From: Streptomyces sp. TLI_235
GTDB taxonomy: Bacteria; Actinomycetota; Actinomycetes; Streptomycetales; Streptomycetaceae
Length of the DNA: 64,000 nucleotides
Direction of reading: 5' to 3'
Assembly: GCA_002300355.1 (NCBI GenBank)
Contig: NSGV01000001.1
Coordinates: 1,674,001 to 1,738,000 of the forward strand
Shown here: positions 10,300-18,888 of the stretch, in pieces
Layout: every line of letters begins with the position of its first letter
Position numbering within the stretch: position 1 is the stretch's first letter
Position numbers and translations under genes: made by a program
Notes under the pieces: model-generated
Seen by the model: the letters and a program-made list of their open reading frames with translations, nothing else
Databases searched by the model: none
What the model was told of the DNA's origin: nothing

Positions 10300-10333
10300 G
10301 GCCCCGGTGTGCGATCCATTGCGCACCGGGGCC
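10300..10333 (+). terminator. Hairpin terminator after the enoyl-CoA hydratase gene
   Basis: GGCCCCGGTGTGC (10300-10312) pairs with GCGCACCGGGGCC (10321-10333), a 13-bp stem with one G-U wobble and an 8-base loop. There is no U-run, as is usual in this G+C range. Confidence 0.65.
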
Positions 10334-10334
10334 G

Positions 10335-10374
10335 CTGCCTGCGACGATCGCCTCTCGTACCGCAGGCAGGGGGG
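10335..10374 (+). promoter_or_regulatory. Leader hairpin next to the ribosome-binding site of the vWA gene
   Basis: CTGCCTGCG (10335-10343) pairs with CGCAGGCAG (10361-10369). The right arm runs into the purine-rich AGGGGGG that serves as SD for ATG 10383. Folding could limit ribosome access. This is sequence symmetry only. Confidence 0.35.
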
Positions 10375-10382
10375 TTTCGACC

Positions 10383-11213
10383 ATGTGGATGTTCTTCCGC
10401 CGGCGCAGACGCGGCACGGCCGCACCGACCGCCGGCCCGGCAGCCGCGCAGCCGCCGCAGGCCCCGGCCCGGCCGACCGCCCCGGCGCGGGCCGGCGCGG
10501 GCCCGGCGATCAGCCTCGACAAGCTCCAGGCCGCCGCACCCGCCCTGGTGTCGCTCTACAAGACCGCCGGTGTCTCGCTGCGCAAGCAGGGCCTGGACGG
10601 CCGCCGGGCCGCCGTCTACCTGGTGCTCGACCACTCCGCCTCGATGAGCGGCCTCTACCGGGACGGCTCCGTGCAGCGCCTCGCCGAGCAGTCGCTGGCG
10701 CTCTCCGCCAACCTGGACGACGACGGCACCGTCCCGGTGGTGCTCTTCAACGACCGGGCGTACGAGCCGCAGGAGGTCCGGATCGGTCGGCACGACGGCG
10801 CCGTGCAGCAGGTGCGGGCGGCGGTCGACGCGAAGTTCGGCGGCACCCGCTACGCCCCGGCGATGAAGGCCGTACTGAAGCACTACAAGGAGTGCGGGGC
10901 GACCGACCCGGCCTTCGTGATCTTCCAGACGGACGGTGCCGCGTTCGACAGGAAGGACGTCCAGGCGCTGCTGCGGTCCTCCTCCCAGCTGCCGGTCTTC
11001 TGGCAGTTCCTGGGCTTCGGCGAGCACGACGCCAAGCACTTCACGTTCCTCCGCTCGCTGACCGGCCTCGACGGCCGGGCCACCCCGAACGCCGGCTTCT
11101 GCGCCACCGGCAAGCACCCGCGCTCGCTCGCCGACGACGCCCTCTACGGGCGACTGCTGGCCGCCTACCCCGGGTGGCTGGACGCTGCGAAGGCGGCCGG
11201 CGTCACGGGCTGA
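10383..11213 (+). CDS. von Willebrand factor A domain protein (TerF-like)
   Basis: The 276-residue cytoplasmic protein has a basic N-terminus (FFRRRRRG), a Pro/Ala linker to about residue 45, then SLDKLQAAAPALVSLYKTAGVSL. The vWA domain follows, with a complete MIDAS: DHSASMSG, Thr in GGTRYAPAM, and Asp in FQTDGAAFD. The preceding segment resembles proteins of the tellurite-resistance TerF/vWA group. Such domains bind partner proteins through a divalent metal. No ter genes adjoin, so the partner is unknown. Its 3' end overlaps the convergent gene at 11203 by 11 bases. Confidence 0.82.
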   Translation: MWMFFRRRRRGTAAPTAGPAAAQPPQAPARPTAPARAGAGPAISLDKLQAAAPALVSLYKTAGVSLRKQGLDGRRAAVYLVLDHSASMSGLYRDGSVQRLAEQSLALSANLDDDGTVPVVLFNDRAYEPQEVRIGRHDGAVQQVRAAVDAKFGGTRYAPAMKAVLKHYKECGATDPAFVIFQTDGAAFDRKDVQALLRSSSQLPVFWQFLGFGEHDAKHFTFLRSLTGLDGRATPNAGFCATGKHPRSLADDALYGRLLAAYPGWLDAAKAAGVTG

Positions 11214-13059
11214 CCGCCGGCGGCTCCGGGCTGCTCTGCGGTTCCGGGCCGGTCCCCGGCTCCGGGCTTCGCGGCGGGGGCGGGCCGGGCGCCGGAGCGC
11301 CCGGCGGGACGGGGGTCGCGAGCCGGGCCAGGCCGCTGCGGGTGGCGGCGACCACGATCCGGTCGCCGGCCTGCAGCCGGTGGGCCCGGTCGGCGAAGTT
11401 CCACTGCAGGTCGGCTGGGCGGCGGGCGAGCCGGACGGCGAGCACCCGGACGCCGCCGGGCTGCTCGATGCCGTGCACGTCCTGGCCGGCCAGACCGGAG
11501 GTGGCGTCCACCGCGACCTCGGCGATCAGCAGCACGTGCCGGTACACCGACAGGGTGCCGAGCACCTCACGACCCATCAGCGCAGCGGCGAAGGCCGGTG
11601 CGGAGAGGTAGGAGACCGAGCGGGAGGCGACGTTGCCGAGCGTCGCGTAGACGTGGTGCGCGAAGTCGTCGTCGAAGAGCCGGACGACGATCCGCATGTC
11701 CGGCCGGACGGCCCGCGCCTCCAGCGCGGCCTCCAGGTTCGCCGCGTCGTCGCTGGTGACGGCCGCCAGCGCGCGGGCCTTGTGGATCCGGGCCCGGCGC
11801 AGCTGACTCTCCAACGGGGCGTCGCCGACCAGCACCGGGATGCCCCGCGCCCGGACGGCGGCGATGCCGCGGGCCTGCGGGTCGCGCTCGACACAGACCA
11901 CCGGCACGCCGGTCTCCTGCACCAGGGTGGCCACCCGGATGCCGACACTGCCGAGACCGACCACGACGACGTGGCCGCGCACCCCCGCGCTCGGGGCACG
12001 CGGCACCCCGCGGCGGCCGCTGGCCAGGGCCTCCACCACGACGGCGGTGGCGACCGGCATGAAGGTGATGCCGCAGAAGGTGATGACCACCTGCGCGGCC
12101 CTGGCCCAGATCCCGCCGGCCCCGGTCTGCCCGGGATCGTCCGGCTGGGCCGCTCCGGCGAGGTCGAGCAGCGCGAGGTAGACCGTCCAGCCGAGGTCGC
12201 GGTGGGCGAGGTAGAGGACGGCGGCGCTGAGCAGCACGGCGGCGAAGACGGTGCTCAGCACCAGCCGCATCCGGACGCCGGTGACGTAGCGGAGCGCGTC
12301 CAGCAGGGTCCAGCGCAGCCGCGAGGTCCACGGGATGCGCAGCGGCGGTTCCGAGGCGAGGGCCTGCAGGGCGGCGAGGCCGTCCTGGCCGCCGGGCGGG
12401 ACGGGTGGCACGGAGGGGTCGGCGCCGGGCGGCCCGTTGTCGCCGAATCTTCGGGCCAGTGCGATGAATTCGGCGGCCCGGCCGGCGGTCTCCGGCAGCA
12501 GCCGCAGCCGGGAGAGGTCCTGCCGGTCGATCCGGTCGGCGACCAGGCAGAGCCGGCCCTCGCCGATGTCCCCGTCGTACGCGATGTACAGGTACCGCCC
12601 GTCGACGGGCACGGAGTGCGGGCGGCCGAGGACGCCGTTGGCGAAGGCCGGCGCGGCGGTGGCGGAGCCGGAGAGCGCCGCGCAGTTGGGCAGCAGGCGT
12701 TCGATGTGCTCGCCGAGCCGCTGGTTGAACATCCGCAGGACGACCCGGATACCGGGGTTGGCTCCCTGCGCGGTCAGCGCGGCGTGGATGTTCTGCTGGT
12801 CGTCGCCGTCGACCAGGGCGATGCCGAGCGCGCCGGCGACCCCGGCGGCCCGCAGCGCCTCCTCGGTCACCGACCCGTACTCCAGCACGGCCGCGACGCC
12901 GGGCAGCCGCCCGATCCGCGGCCCGTGGTCGCGTTCGCGGTCCGGCACCACGGCGACCACCGGTACCTCGTACTGCTCCGTCAGCTCCGCCACCAGGCGG
13001 TGTGCGAGCGCATTGCCCCCGCACACGATGTAGTGCCCGCGGTGCCCGTCCCCTGTCAT
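11203..13059 (-). CDS. Channel-like membrane protein with two TrkA-N (RCK-type) domains
   Basis: The 618-residue protein opens with a degenerate Rossmann domain (GHYIVCGGNALAHRLVAELTE). It then has two membrane segments around residues 330-410 (LVLSTVFAAVLLSAAVLYLA; VVITFCGITFMPVATAVVV) and a second, intact NAD-binding domain (HVVVVGLGSVGIRVATLVQE) through residue 590. The layout mirrors potassium channels with tandem RCK domains, but there is no TVGYGD-like filter between the membrane segments. A paralogue with the same organisation is at 38785-40674. The start is ATG at 13059, 618 codons from the stop. Ion selectivity and ligand are unknown. Confidence 0.82.
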   Translation of the reverse strand: MTGDGHRGHYIVCGGNALAHRLVAELTEQYEVPVVAVVPDRERDHGPRIGRLPGVAAVLEYGSVTEEALRAAGVAGALGIALVDGDDQQNIHAALTAQGANPGIRVVLRMFNQRLGEHIERLLPNCAALSGSATAAPAFANGVLGRPHSVPVDGRYLYIAYDGDIGEGRLCLVADRIDRQDLSRLRLLPETAGRAAEFIALARRFGDNGPPGADPSVPPVPPGGQDGLAALQALASEPPLRIPWTSRLRWTLLDALRYVTGVRMRLVLSTVFAAVLLSAAVLYLAHRDLGWTVYLALLDLAGAAQPDDPGQTGAGGIWARAAQVVITFCGITFMPVATAVVVEALASGRRGVPRAPSAGVRGHVVVVGLGSVGIRVATLVQETGVPVVCVERDPQARGIAAVRARGIPVLVGDAPLESQLRRARIHKARALAAVTSDDAANLEAALEARAVRPDMRIVVRLFDDDFAHHVYATLGNVASRSVSYLSAPAFAAALMGREVLGTLSVYRHVLLIAEVAVDATSGLAGQDVHGIEQPGGVRVLAVRLARRPADLQWNFADRAHRLQAGDRIVVAATRSGLARLATPVPPGAPAPGPPPPRSPEPGTGPEPQSSPEPPAVSP

Positions 13060-13120
13060 ACCGGTGAAGCGTATGCGCAGAACCCGTCCGCCGGGCGGCC
13101 TGCAGGTGTCTGACGTGTGA

Positions 13121-13324
13121 TCAGTTCCGGTTTCGGCCGCCCGGTTCGCCGCCCTCGGCCGGGACGCCGTCCGGCATCCGCGGCCCGAGGTCCCGGGCGA
13201 GGCCCGCGAGCACCTTGTGCGCGAACCGGCAATGGTGTGGCCGGGGGCCGTTCTCCACGGTGTCCATGCGCGGAAGTACGCCGATCGCACCGGGCGCCTT
13301 CCCCCGGCGGCGGTAAGGCGCCAC
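13121..13324 (-). CDS. Possible small protein (67 or 48 residues)
   Basis: A leftward frame from GTG 13324 (67 aa) or ATG 13267 (48 aa) fills much of the 325-base gap between 13059 and 13385. The shorter form begins MDTVENGPRPHHCRFAHKVLAGLARDLG, which reads like a natural amphipathic helix and differs in composition from the Arg/Pro-rich shadows in other frames. No convincing SD precedes either start. No family is recognised. Coding status is uncertain. Confidence 0.33.
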   Translation of the reverse strand: MAPYRRRGKAPGAIGVLPRMDTVENGPRPHHCRFAHKVLAGLARDLGPRMPDGVPAEGGEPGGRNRN

Positions 13325-13384
13325 CGGCCACCCACAGTCGACGGACAGTCACCATGGCCTGCGCAACAGTCTCCGGATTGGGGG

Positions 13385-14008
13385 TCAGGCGGTGGCGGTG
13401 ACGCCGGCGACGAGGAGCAGGAGGACGGAGGAGACGGCGGTCATGCGGCGGGCGGCAGTGGGGGTGGAGCCGAGGGTGGTGCGGGCGCGGCCGGCGACGA
13501 GGGCGACGGCGGCGTAGACGAGGGCGCAGCTGAGGACGTTGACGGCGCCGAGGGCGAGGATCTGGCCGCCGACGGGGAGGGTGGCGGCGGGGTCGACGAA
13601 CTGCGGGACGAGGGAGAGGTAGAGCAGCAGGCCCTTCGGGTTGAGGAGGGCGGTGAGGACGCTCTGCCGCAGGACGGTCCGGGCGGGTTCCGGGCGGGAC
13701 TCGGGGAGGCGGCCGCCGTCGCGGCGCAGGGAGAGCAGCATGGTGACGGCGAGCACGGCGAGGTAGGCGGCGCCGGCCCAGCGGAGGGTGGGCAGGGCGG
13801 CGGGGACGGCGCGCAGGGCGGCGGCGAGTCCGGCGGCGGAGAGCAGGGTGTGGACGGTGTAGCCGGCGCAGACGCCGGCCACCGCGAGGAGCGCGGCGCG
13901 GCGGCCCTGGCCGAGCCCGCGGGCGGCGATGAGCAGCCAGTCGGGTCCGGGGGTGCAGACCAGCAGGAGGTCCACTCCCAGGAAGAGGAGCAGGGCGTGT
14001 GCGTCCAT
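13385..14008 (-). CDS. LysE/RhtB-family amino acid exporter
   Basis: The 207-residue protein has the six-helix pattern of LysE-type exporters. The family signature near the N-terminus is GVDLLLVCTPGPDWLLIAARGLGQGRRAAL, and TALLNPKGLLLYLSLVPQFVDP lies in the middle. It exports an amino acid or derivative across the membrane. It is divergent from an Lrp/AsnC regulator gene whose start is 121 bases away, the usual arrangement for LysE exporters controlled by Lrp-type regulators. The substrate is not predictable from sequence. Confidence 0.9.
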   Translation of the reverse strand: MDAHALLLFLGVDLLLVCTPGPDWLLIAARGLGQGRRAALLAVAGVCAGYTVHTLLSAAGLAAALRAVPAALPTLRWAGAAYLAVLAVTMLLSLRRDGGRLPESRPEPARTVLRQSVLTALLNPKGLLLYLSLVPQFVDPAATLPVGGQILALGAVNVLSCALVYAAVALVAGRARTTLGSTPTAARRMTAVSSVLLLLVAGVTATA

Positions 14009-14128
14009 GGGTTCGGTGTTCTCCGCGGCCGTGGGTCGGGTGTCGGTGACCGAAGGTAGCCGGACGGGCGAAGCAGCCGATGACCTGTTTGCGCAGTTCA
14101 GCGGGATGGTTTGGCAGAATATTGCGTC
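14009..14128. promoter_or_regulatory. Divergent promoter between LysE exporter and Lrp regulator
   Basis: The last 40 bases before the regulator are AT-richer and include TTTGCGCAG and TTTGGCAGAATATTG, in keeping with Lrp-type sites and a -10 element close to ATG 14129. The regulator has no clear SD and may be translated from a short or absent leader. Assignment is by context. Confidence 0.4.
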
Positions 14129-14605
14129 ATGGACCGCACTGACCGCAGAATCCTCCACGAGCTCCAGCAGGACGGCCGGCTGACCAACGCCGAGCTGGCC
14201 GACCGGGTCGGCCTGACGCCGTCGCCGTGCCTGCGCCGGGTGCGGCAGCTGGAGCAGTCCGGGGTGATCCGCGGGTACCGGGCGATGCTGGACGGCCCGG
14301 CGGTCGGCCGGGGCTTCCAGCCGTTCGTGACGGTGGTGATGCGGCACGAGGACCGGGCGACCGTGGCCGAGTTCGAGCAGCGGGTGGCCCAGCTGCCGGA
14401 GGTGGTGGAGGCGCACCGGCTGTTCGGGGACCCGGACTACCTGCTGAAGATCGCGGTGGCCGACGTCGCCGCGTACGAGCGCTTCATCACCGACGTGCTG
14501 TCCGGGCTCCCGGGGATCGCCCAGGTCAATTCGCTGATGACGATGAAGCGGGTGAAGGAGGACGCGGGCCTGCCGGTGCTGCCCGCCGGAGCCGGCCGCG
14601 GCTGA
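14129..14605 (+). CDS. Lrp/AsnC-family transcriptional regulator
   Basis: The 158-residue protein has an N-terminal helix-turn-helix (DRTDRRILHELQQDGRLTNAELADRVGLTPSPCLRRVRQLEQSGVIRGYRA) followed by the RAM ligand-binding domain (FVTVVMRHEDRATVAEFEQRVAQLPEVVEAHRLFGDPDYLLKIAVADVAAYERFI). Family members sense amino acids and form octamers on DNA. ATG 14129 was chosen because it places MDRTDRRIL at the usual N-terminus. It probably controls the divergent LysE exporter and itself. Confidence 0.93.
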   Translation: MDRTDRRILHELQQDGRLTNAELADRVGLTPSPCLRRVRQLEQSGVIRGYRAMLDGPAVGRGFQPFVTVVMRHEDRATVAEFEQRVAQLPEVVEAHRLFGDPDYLLKIAVADVAAYERFITDVLSGLPGIAQVNSLMTMKRVKEDAGLPVLPAGAGRG

Positions 14606-14738
14606 GGGTGCCCGTACGGATCCGCCCGTGCGGGTGGTGTCCGGCCGCCGTTCGGCAGCCTTGCGATTGCCGCCTCCGCGGACCGGCCGGACACTCGGAA
14701 AGGCCCGCGAACACGGACGACGGAACGAGGTGGAGACC

Positions 14739-14999
14739 ATGGCGGTCTGCGTGGTGTGCAAGAACGACTACTGGCTGTCCTTCGAGATCAAGACGGTCAG
14801 CGGCGACACGTACACCTTCGACAGCTTCGAGTGCGCGATGGAGAAGCTCGCGCCGCGCTGCGAGCACTGCAGTGTGCGGATCGTCGGCCACGGGGTGGAG
14901 GTGGCCGGGATGTTCTTCTGCTGCGGCAACTGCGCGCGGGCCAACGGCGGTCTGGGCGACCAGATCCGCGACGCGGTCGGCGCGCACCCGGGCGGCTGA
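14739..14999 (+). CDS. Small cysteine-rich (zinc-ribbon-like) protein
   Basis: The 86-residue protein carries cysteines in pairs: C-V-V-C near the start, a lone Cys in SFECAME, C-E-H-C in the centre, and C-C-G-N-C-A near the C-terminus. Conserved-looking DSFECAMEKLAPRCEHC and IVGHGVE lie between them. This layout fits one or two structural zinc sites. The SD is GAGGTGGAG just before ATG 14739, the third base of which follows a strong purine run. A stem-loop terminator follows. I recognise the pattern as a small actinobacterial family but not a function. Confidence 0.78.
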   Translation: MAVCVVCKNDYWLSFEIKTVSGDTYTFDSFECAMEKLAPRCEHCSVRIVGHGVEVAGMFFCCGNCARANGGLGDQIRDAVGAHPGG

Positions 15000-15007
15000 G
15001 CCGCGGG

Positions 15008-15040
15008 GCCCGGCCGCCGTCGGCAGGACGGCGGCCGGGC
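15008..15040. terminator. Bidirectional hairpin between convergent genes
   Basis: GCCCGGCCGCCGTC (15008-15021) pairs perfectly with GACGGCGGCCGGGC (15027-15040) around a 5-base loop, between the convergent Cys-rich protein gene and the GNAT-AAA gene. Confidence 0.75.
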
Positions 15041-15081
15041 ACGGTCGCCGCACGGATGCGGCCGCGCCGGCACCGCGCCGC

Positions 15082-16371
15082 TCAGACCCGGGCGTGCGAG
15101 CCGATGTCGGCCGTGAACTCCTCCGTCATCGCCGGGGTGACCGTCGGCCGGCACTGGGCGATGGCGGCCAGGTAGTCCTCCGTCCCCGCTCCGGCCGCGC
15201 CGGACGGCTCCTCGCCCGGCGCGCCGAGATCGCGTTCGAACGCCGCCTGGGCCGCGGTCCCCGCGGCGTGTTCGATGTCGGCGGGTGTGAAGAGCTCACT
15301 CGCCGCGACGAGAGCCCCGAGGTCGACGCCGGAGCGGCCGGCCGCGTACCGGGACCAGATCGCGCTGCGGGCGGCGGCGTCGGGGGTGCCGATCGGGATG
15401 AGGTAGTCGAACCGGCCGTGGCGCAGGAAGGCCGGGTCGAGCGAGCGGATCGAGTTGGTGGCGCACACCAGCAGCCGCTCCTCACCCTCGCGGAAGCCCG
15501 GGATCAGCTTGAGCAGTTCGTTGGTGACACCGTGCATGCCGCCGGCCGCGCCCTCGCCGCGGACCGGTGCGATCTCCTCCACCTCGTCGATGAAGAGCAG
15601 CACCCGTTCGAGCTCGGCGATCCGGGCGAAGGCGGTGCGCAGCGCGGCGGCCAGGTTGCCCTCGTCGGCGAGCCGGGACGGCAGCAACTCGACGAAAGGC
15701 CAGCCCAGCCGGGAGGCGACGGCCCGGGCGAAGGTGGTCTTGCCGGTGCCGGGCGGGCCGAACAGCGCGATCGCCCGCGGCGGCCGGACGCCGTGCCGGG
15801 CGGCCCGCTCGGGCTCGGCGAGCGGCAGCACCACCCGGCGTTCGATCAGCGACTTCTCGGCCTCCATCCCGGCCACCTTCTGCCACAGGTCGCCGGGCAG
15901 GACGCGGCCGCCGAGCTCCTCCAGCAGGCCGGCCGACGGGCCGTGCTGGGGCTCGGTCTTCTCGAAGTAGGCGACGGCCGGCCGGCGGCTGTACCCGGCG
16001 TTGTGCAGCCCCTCGCCGAGCTGCTCCTCCTCCGGCAGGACGTAGGCGATCCGGCGGACCCGGCGGTCCACCAGGCGGCGCTCCAGCTCGCGGAGCAGGG
16101 CGCTGGCGAGTCCGCGGCCGCGCCAGCCGGGGGCGATGGCGATCCGCATCACCCAGGCGCGGTCCCCGGCGACGTGGGCGAGGGCGGCGCCGATCGGGGT
16201 GCCGCGGTGGACGGCCACCACGGCGGGCTGGCGGGAGGTCAGCGCGGTGATGCACTCGGCGAGCGAGAACACCGACTCCTGGCCGAGTCCGGCGGTGGTG
16301 TCGATGAGATGGACGACCGCCGCCAGGTCGTCCTCGCGGTAGTCGTGGATCAGCCACTCGGTGGTGGACAT
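15082..16371 (-). CDS. GNAT acetyltransferase-AAA+ ATPase fusion protein
   Basis: The 429-residue protein joins two domains. Residues 1-145 resemble a GNAT fold, with VMRIAIAPGWRGRGLASALLRELERRL as the acetyl-CoA loop (R-G-x-G-x-A) and EGLHNAGYSRRPAVAYFEK after it. Residues 170-420 form an AAA+ module: Walker A FGPPGTGKTTFA, Walker B LLFIDEVEEI, sensor-1 CATN and an arginine-finger region FLRHGRFDYLIPIGTPD. ATG 16371 is preferred over GTG 16377. The AAA+ module may remodel a substrate that the GNAT part acetylates or merely recognises. Both active sites look intact at motif level. Targets are unknown. Confidence 0.83.
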   Translation of the reverse strand: MSTTEWLIHDYREDDLAAVVHLIDTTAGLGQESVFSLAECITALTSRQPAVVAVHRGTPIGAALAHVAGDRAWVMRIAIAPGWRGRGLASALLRELERRLVDRRVRRIAYVLPEEEQLGEGLHNAGYSRRPAVAYFEKTEPQHGPSAGLLEELGGRVLPGDLWQKVAGMEAEKSLIERRVVLPLAEPERAARHGVRPPRAIALFGPPGTGKTTFARAVASRLGWPFVELLPSRLADEGNLAAALRTAFARIAELERVLLFIDEVEEIAPVRGEGAAGGMHGVTNELLKLIPGFREGEERLLVCATNSIRSLDPAFLRHGRFDYLIPIGTPDAAARSAIWSRYAAGRSGVDLGALVAASELFTPADIEHAAGTAAQAAFERDLGAPGEEPSGAAGAGTEDYLAAIAQCRPTVTPAMTEEFTADIGSHARV

Positions 16372-16549
16372 CTGCACGTGCCTCGCCTCTCGTCCGTCCT
16401 GGTCGGGTGCCAGGACGGTAGGCGGCGGCGGTGTGCGGCGGCGTCTGCCGGAGCGGACAAGCGACCGGGTGCGAACCGTACGGACTGCGGGTGGCGCGGG
16501 CGCCGGGAACCGGCGGGGCCGGGGCCGGAACCGCGCGGGAACGGGCAGG

Positions 16550-17803
16550 TCAGAAGGTGAAGCGCAGCGAGCGGACGCGGTGGTCGAAGCTGGACGGGAT
16601 CAACGCGGGCCCGCCCACCGAGCGCAGCTCGGGCATCCGGGTGAACAGCTCGCCGAAGAGCACCTTCATCTCGTGCCGGGCGAGGTAGGCGCCGAGGCAG
16701 AAGTGCGGGCCGCCCCCACCGAAGCCGAGGTGCGGATTGGGCGAGCGGGTGATGTCGAAGGCGTCCGGGTCGGCGAAGACCGTCTCGTCGCGGTTGGCGG
16801 AGGCGAAGAACAGCACCACCTTCTCGCCCTGCTCGAGGCGGGTGCCGTTGAGCTCGTGGTCGGCGGCGACGGTGCGGCGGAACTGGATGATCGGGGTGGA
16901 GTGCCGGACGATCTCCTCCACCGCTCCGCCGATCCGCGCGTCGAAGTCCTCCAGCAGCAGCGCGCGTTGGCCCGCGTGCCGGGTGAGCAGGTCCAGGCCG
17001 TGGGCGAGCGCGTTGCGGGTGGTCTCCACGCCGGCGACCAGCAGCAGCGAGAAGAAGGCGCCCAGCTCGCGGGAGTTGAGGTGGCGGCCGTCGACGTCGG
17101 CGGTGACCAGGGCGGAGATCAGGTCGTCGGTCGGGCGGCGGCGGCGCTCCCGGCCGAGCGCGGCGATCACCAGCTGCATCCGGGCCAGTGCCCGCAGGCC
17201 GCGCCCGGGCACCCGCAGCCGGCCGCGGGCCACCCCGGTGTGCTCGGAGGCGTGGTTGACCTGGGCGAGGATCTGCCGGCGCTGCCGCTCGGGGATGCCC
17301 ATCATGTTGCAGATCACCTGGTAGGGCAGCTCCGCGGCGACGGCGGTGACGAAGTCCTCCGGGCGGCGGTCCAGCACCTCGTCGACGATCCGTGCGGCGA
17401 CCCGCCGGATGTCCTCCTCGACCCGCGAGATCAGGCGCGGGGTGAACGCGCGGGAGACGATCCGCCGCAGGTCGGCGTGGTGCGGGTCGTCCAGGTTGAC
17501 CATCGAGTCGCCGAACACCGTCCGCACCCAGCGGGCCGGCTCGGGGGTGGTCACCCCCGGGCCGCTGGTGAACACCTCGGGCGTGCGGCTCGCGGCGACC
17601 ACGTCGGCGTGCCGGACGAGCGCGAGGAAGCTCCGACCGGTGACCCGGTGGGTGAAGCGCACCGGCCCGTCCAGGCGCCGGAGTTCGGCGAAGGCCGCGG
17701 CCCGGTCGGCCTCCGGCAGCCGCCAGAAGCCGGGATCGGCGAGGTCGACGCCCGCGGGGGCGGGCGGGGTCGCGGTGGCCTGGGTGCCTGCCGGTGCGCT
17801 CAT
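16550..17803 (-). CDS. Cytochrome P450 (steroid/fatty-acid hydroxylase-like)
   Basis: The 417-residue soluble P450 has the I-helix motif AGVETTRNAL, an E-x-x-R (EEIVR) and the haem-binding FGGGGPHFCLG with Cys369. The segment SMVNLDDPHHADLRRIVSRAFTPR is reminiscent of the CYP124/125/142 type that hydroxylates methyl-branched lipids and steroid side chains. No ferredoxin gene adjoins. It lies 59 bases downstream of the EI24 gene on the same strand, perhaps as a readthrough unit. The substrate is inferred only from similarity and is uncertain. Confidence 0.9.
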   Translation of the reverse strand: MSAPAGTQATATPPAPAGVDLADPGFWRLPEADRAAAFAELRRLDGPVRFTHRVTGRSFLALVRHADVVAASRTPEVFTSGPGVTTPEPARWVRTVFGDSMVNLDDPHHADLRRIVSRAFTPRLISRVEEDIRRVAARIVDEVLDRRPEDFVTAVAAELPYQVICNMMGIPERQRRQILAQVNHASEHTGVARGRLRVPGRGLRALARMQLVIAALGRERRRRPTDDLISALVTADVDGRHLNSRELGAFFSLLLVAGVETTRNALAHGLDLLTRHAGQRALLLEDFDARIGGAVEEIVRHSTPIIQFRRTVAADHELNGTRLEQGEKVVLFFASANRDETVFADPDAFDITRSPNPHLGFGGGGPHFCLGAYLARHEMKVLFGELFTRMPELRSVGGPALIPSSFDHRVRSLRFTF

Positions 17804-17862
17804 GACGGCCTTTATCTTCCACCCGGTGGCGGAAAGTCAAATCGCCGTCACTCGCTGTGGTT

Positions 17863-18696
17863 TCACTTGCCCAGGTCGATGGCGTGATCCGATCGGTGCG
17901 CCGCGCCGGGGGCGTCGCCCGCCGGGTCGCCGTCCTCGTCCTGCAGCTCCTCCTCCGGCTCCACCGGGGCGAGTTCGCGGCCGAGCAGCGTGGCGCCGGC
18001 GACCGCGCCGGGCATCGCCAGCACCGTCACGAAGGGCACCAGGAAGAGCAGCACCAGCGGCACGCCGAAGCCGAGCGCCAGGCCGAGGCGGGAGCGCAGC
18101 AGCCGCAGCCGCTCCTTCTGCGGGATGCCGCGGCGCTGCAGCGCCACCGCGGAGAGCTCGGCGACCAGGAAGTATCCGGACACCGCGATGCCGATCGCCG
18201 GGACGGCCGTCTGGCCGACCACCGGCAGGAAACCGCAGAGGAAGAGCACCAGGCCGATCGCGGCGACCCGGACGAGGACGTACAGGCTGTCCCGGGCGGA
18301 GATCCACAGCTCCCGCCAGAGCGGCACGTCGGAGCGGGCCGGGGCGCCGCCCTCGGACTCGTCGACCTTCTCGCAGAGCGACTCGTAGAACGGCTGGCCG
18401 ACGAGCAGGGTCACCGCGGTGAAGGTGATCACCGACAGCAGCCCGCCGACCGCCACCGCGGCCACCGCGAGGGCGCCGCGCAGCAGGCCCTGCCACGGGG
18501 AGCCCCAGTCGTCGGCGAACGGCGTCGCCCAGTCGGCGAGGTCGCCGGACCACAGGACGAGCGCGGTCATCGCACCGGCGTACCCGACCAGGGTGATCAG
18601 CGCCGGGATCATCCCGAAGCCCCACCACCGCCCGTGCCGGGCCACCCAGCGCTGGCCCTTCAGGAGGTACCCGATCCCCGCCGCAAAATCTCGCAT
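17863..18696 (-). CDS. EI24-domain membrane protein
   Basis: The 277-residue protein starts MRDFAAGIGYLLKGQRWVARHGRWWGFGMIPALITLVGYAG, typical of actinobacterial EI24/CysZ-related proteins. It has about four to five membrane segments up to residue 225 and a highly acidic C-terminal tail (EPEEELQDEDGDP) expected in the cytoplasm. The LVGQPFYESLCEKVDE segment is characteristic. CysZ relatives move sulphate in proteobacteria, but the actinobacterial proteins have no established role. It is divergent from the NCS1 permease gene. Confidence 0.88.
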   Translation of the reverse strand: MRDFAAGIGYLLKGQRWVARHGRWWGFGMIPALITLVGYAGAMTALVLWSGDLADWATPFADDWGSPWQGLLRGALAVAAVAVGGLLSVITFTAVTLLVGQPFYESLCEKVDESEGGAPARSDVPLWRELWISARDSLYVLVRVAAIGLVLFLCGFLPVVGQTAVPAIGIAVSGYFLVAELSAVALQRRGIPQKERLRLLRSRLGLALGFGVPLVLLFLVPFVTVLAMPGAVAGATLLGRELAPVEPEEELQDEDGDPAGDAPGAAHRSDHAIDLGK

Positions 18697-18888
18697 GCGC
18701 CCAGCCTACGGGCCGGGGCCGACGGCATGATCACCCGCGCCGTCCCGGTCGCGACACAGCGGGGTAACGGGGTCGCAATCCGGCCGCGTTCCGCGGGCCG
18801 TGGGCGTACGGAGTGTACGGGGGCGCGGGCTCCGGTGGTGACGGTCCGTCCGTTGCCCGGGACGGGCCGGCGGGCGGACATTGTGGGG

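Noticed and set aside
13117..13401. Rightward 94-codon frame between the TrkA-N and LysE genes
   Set aside because: Arg/Pro-rich composition typical of shadows, no SD, and it overlaps the end of the LysE gene.
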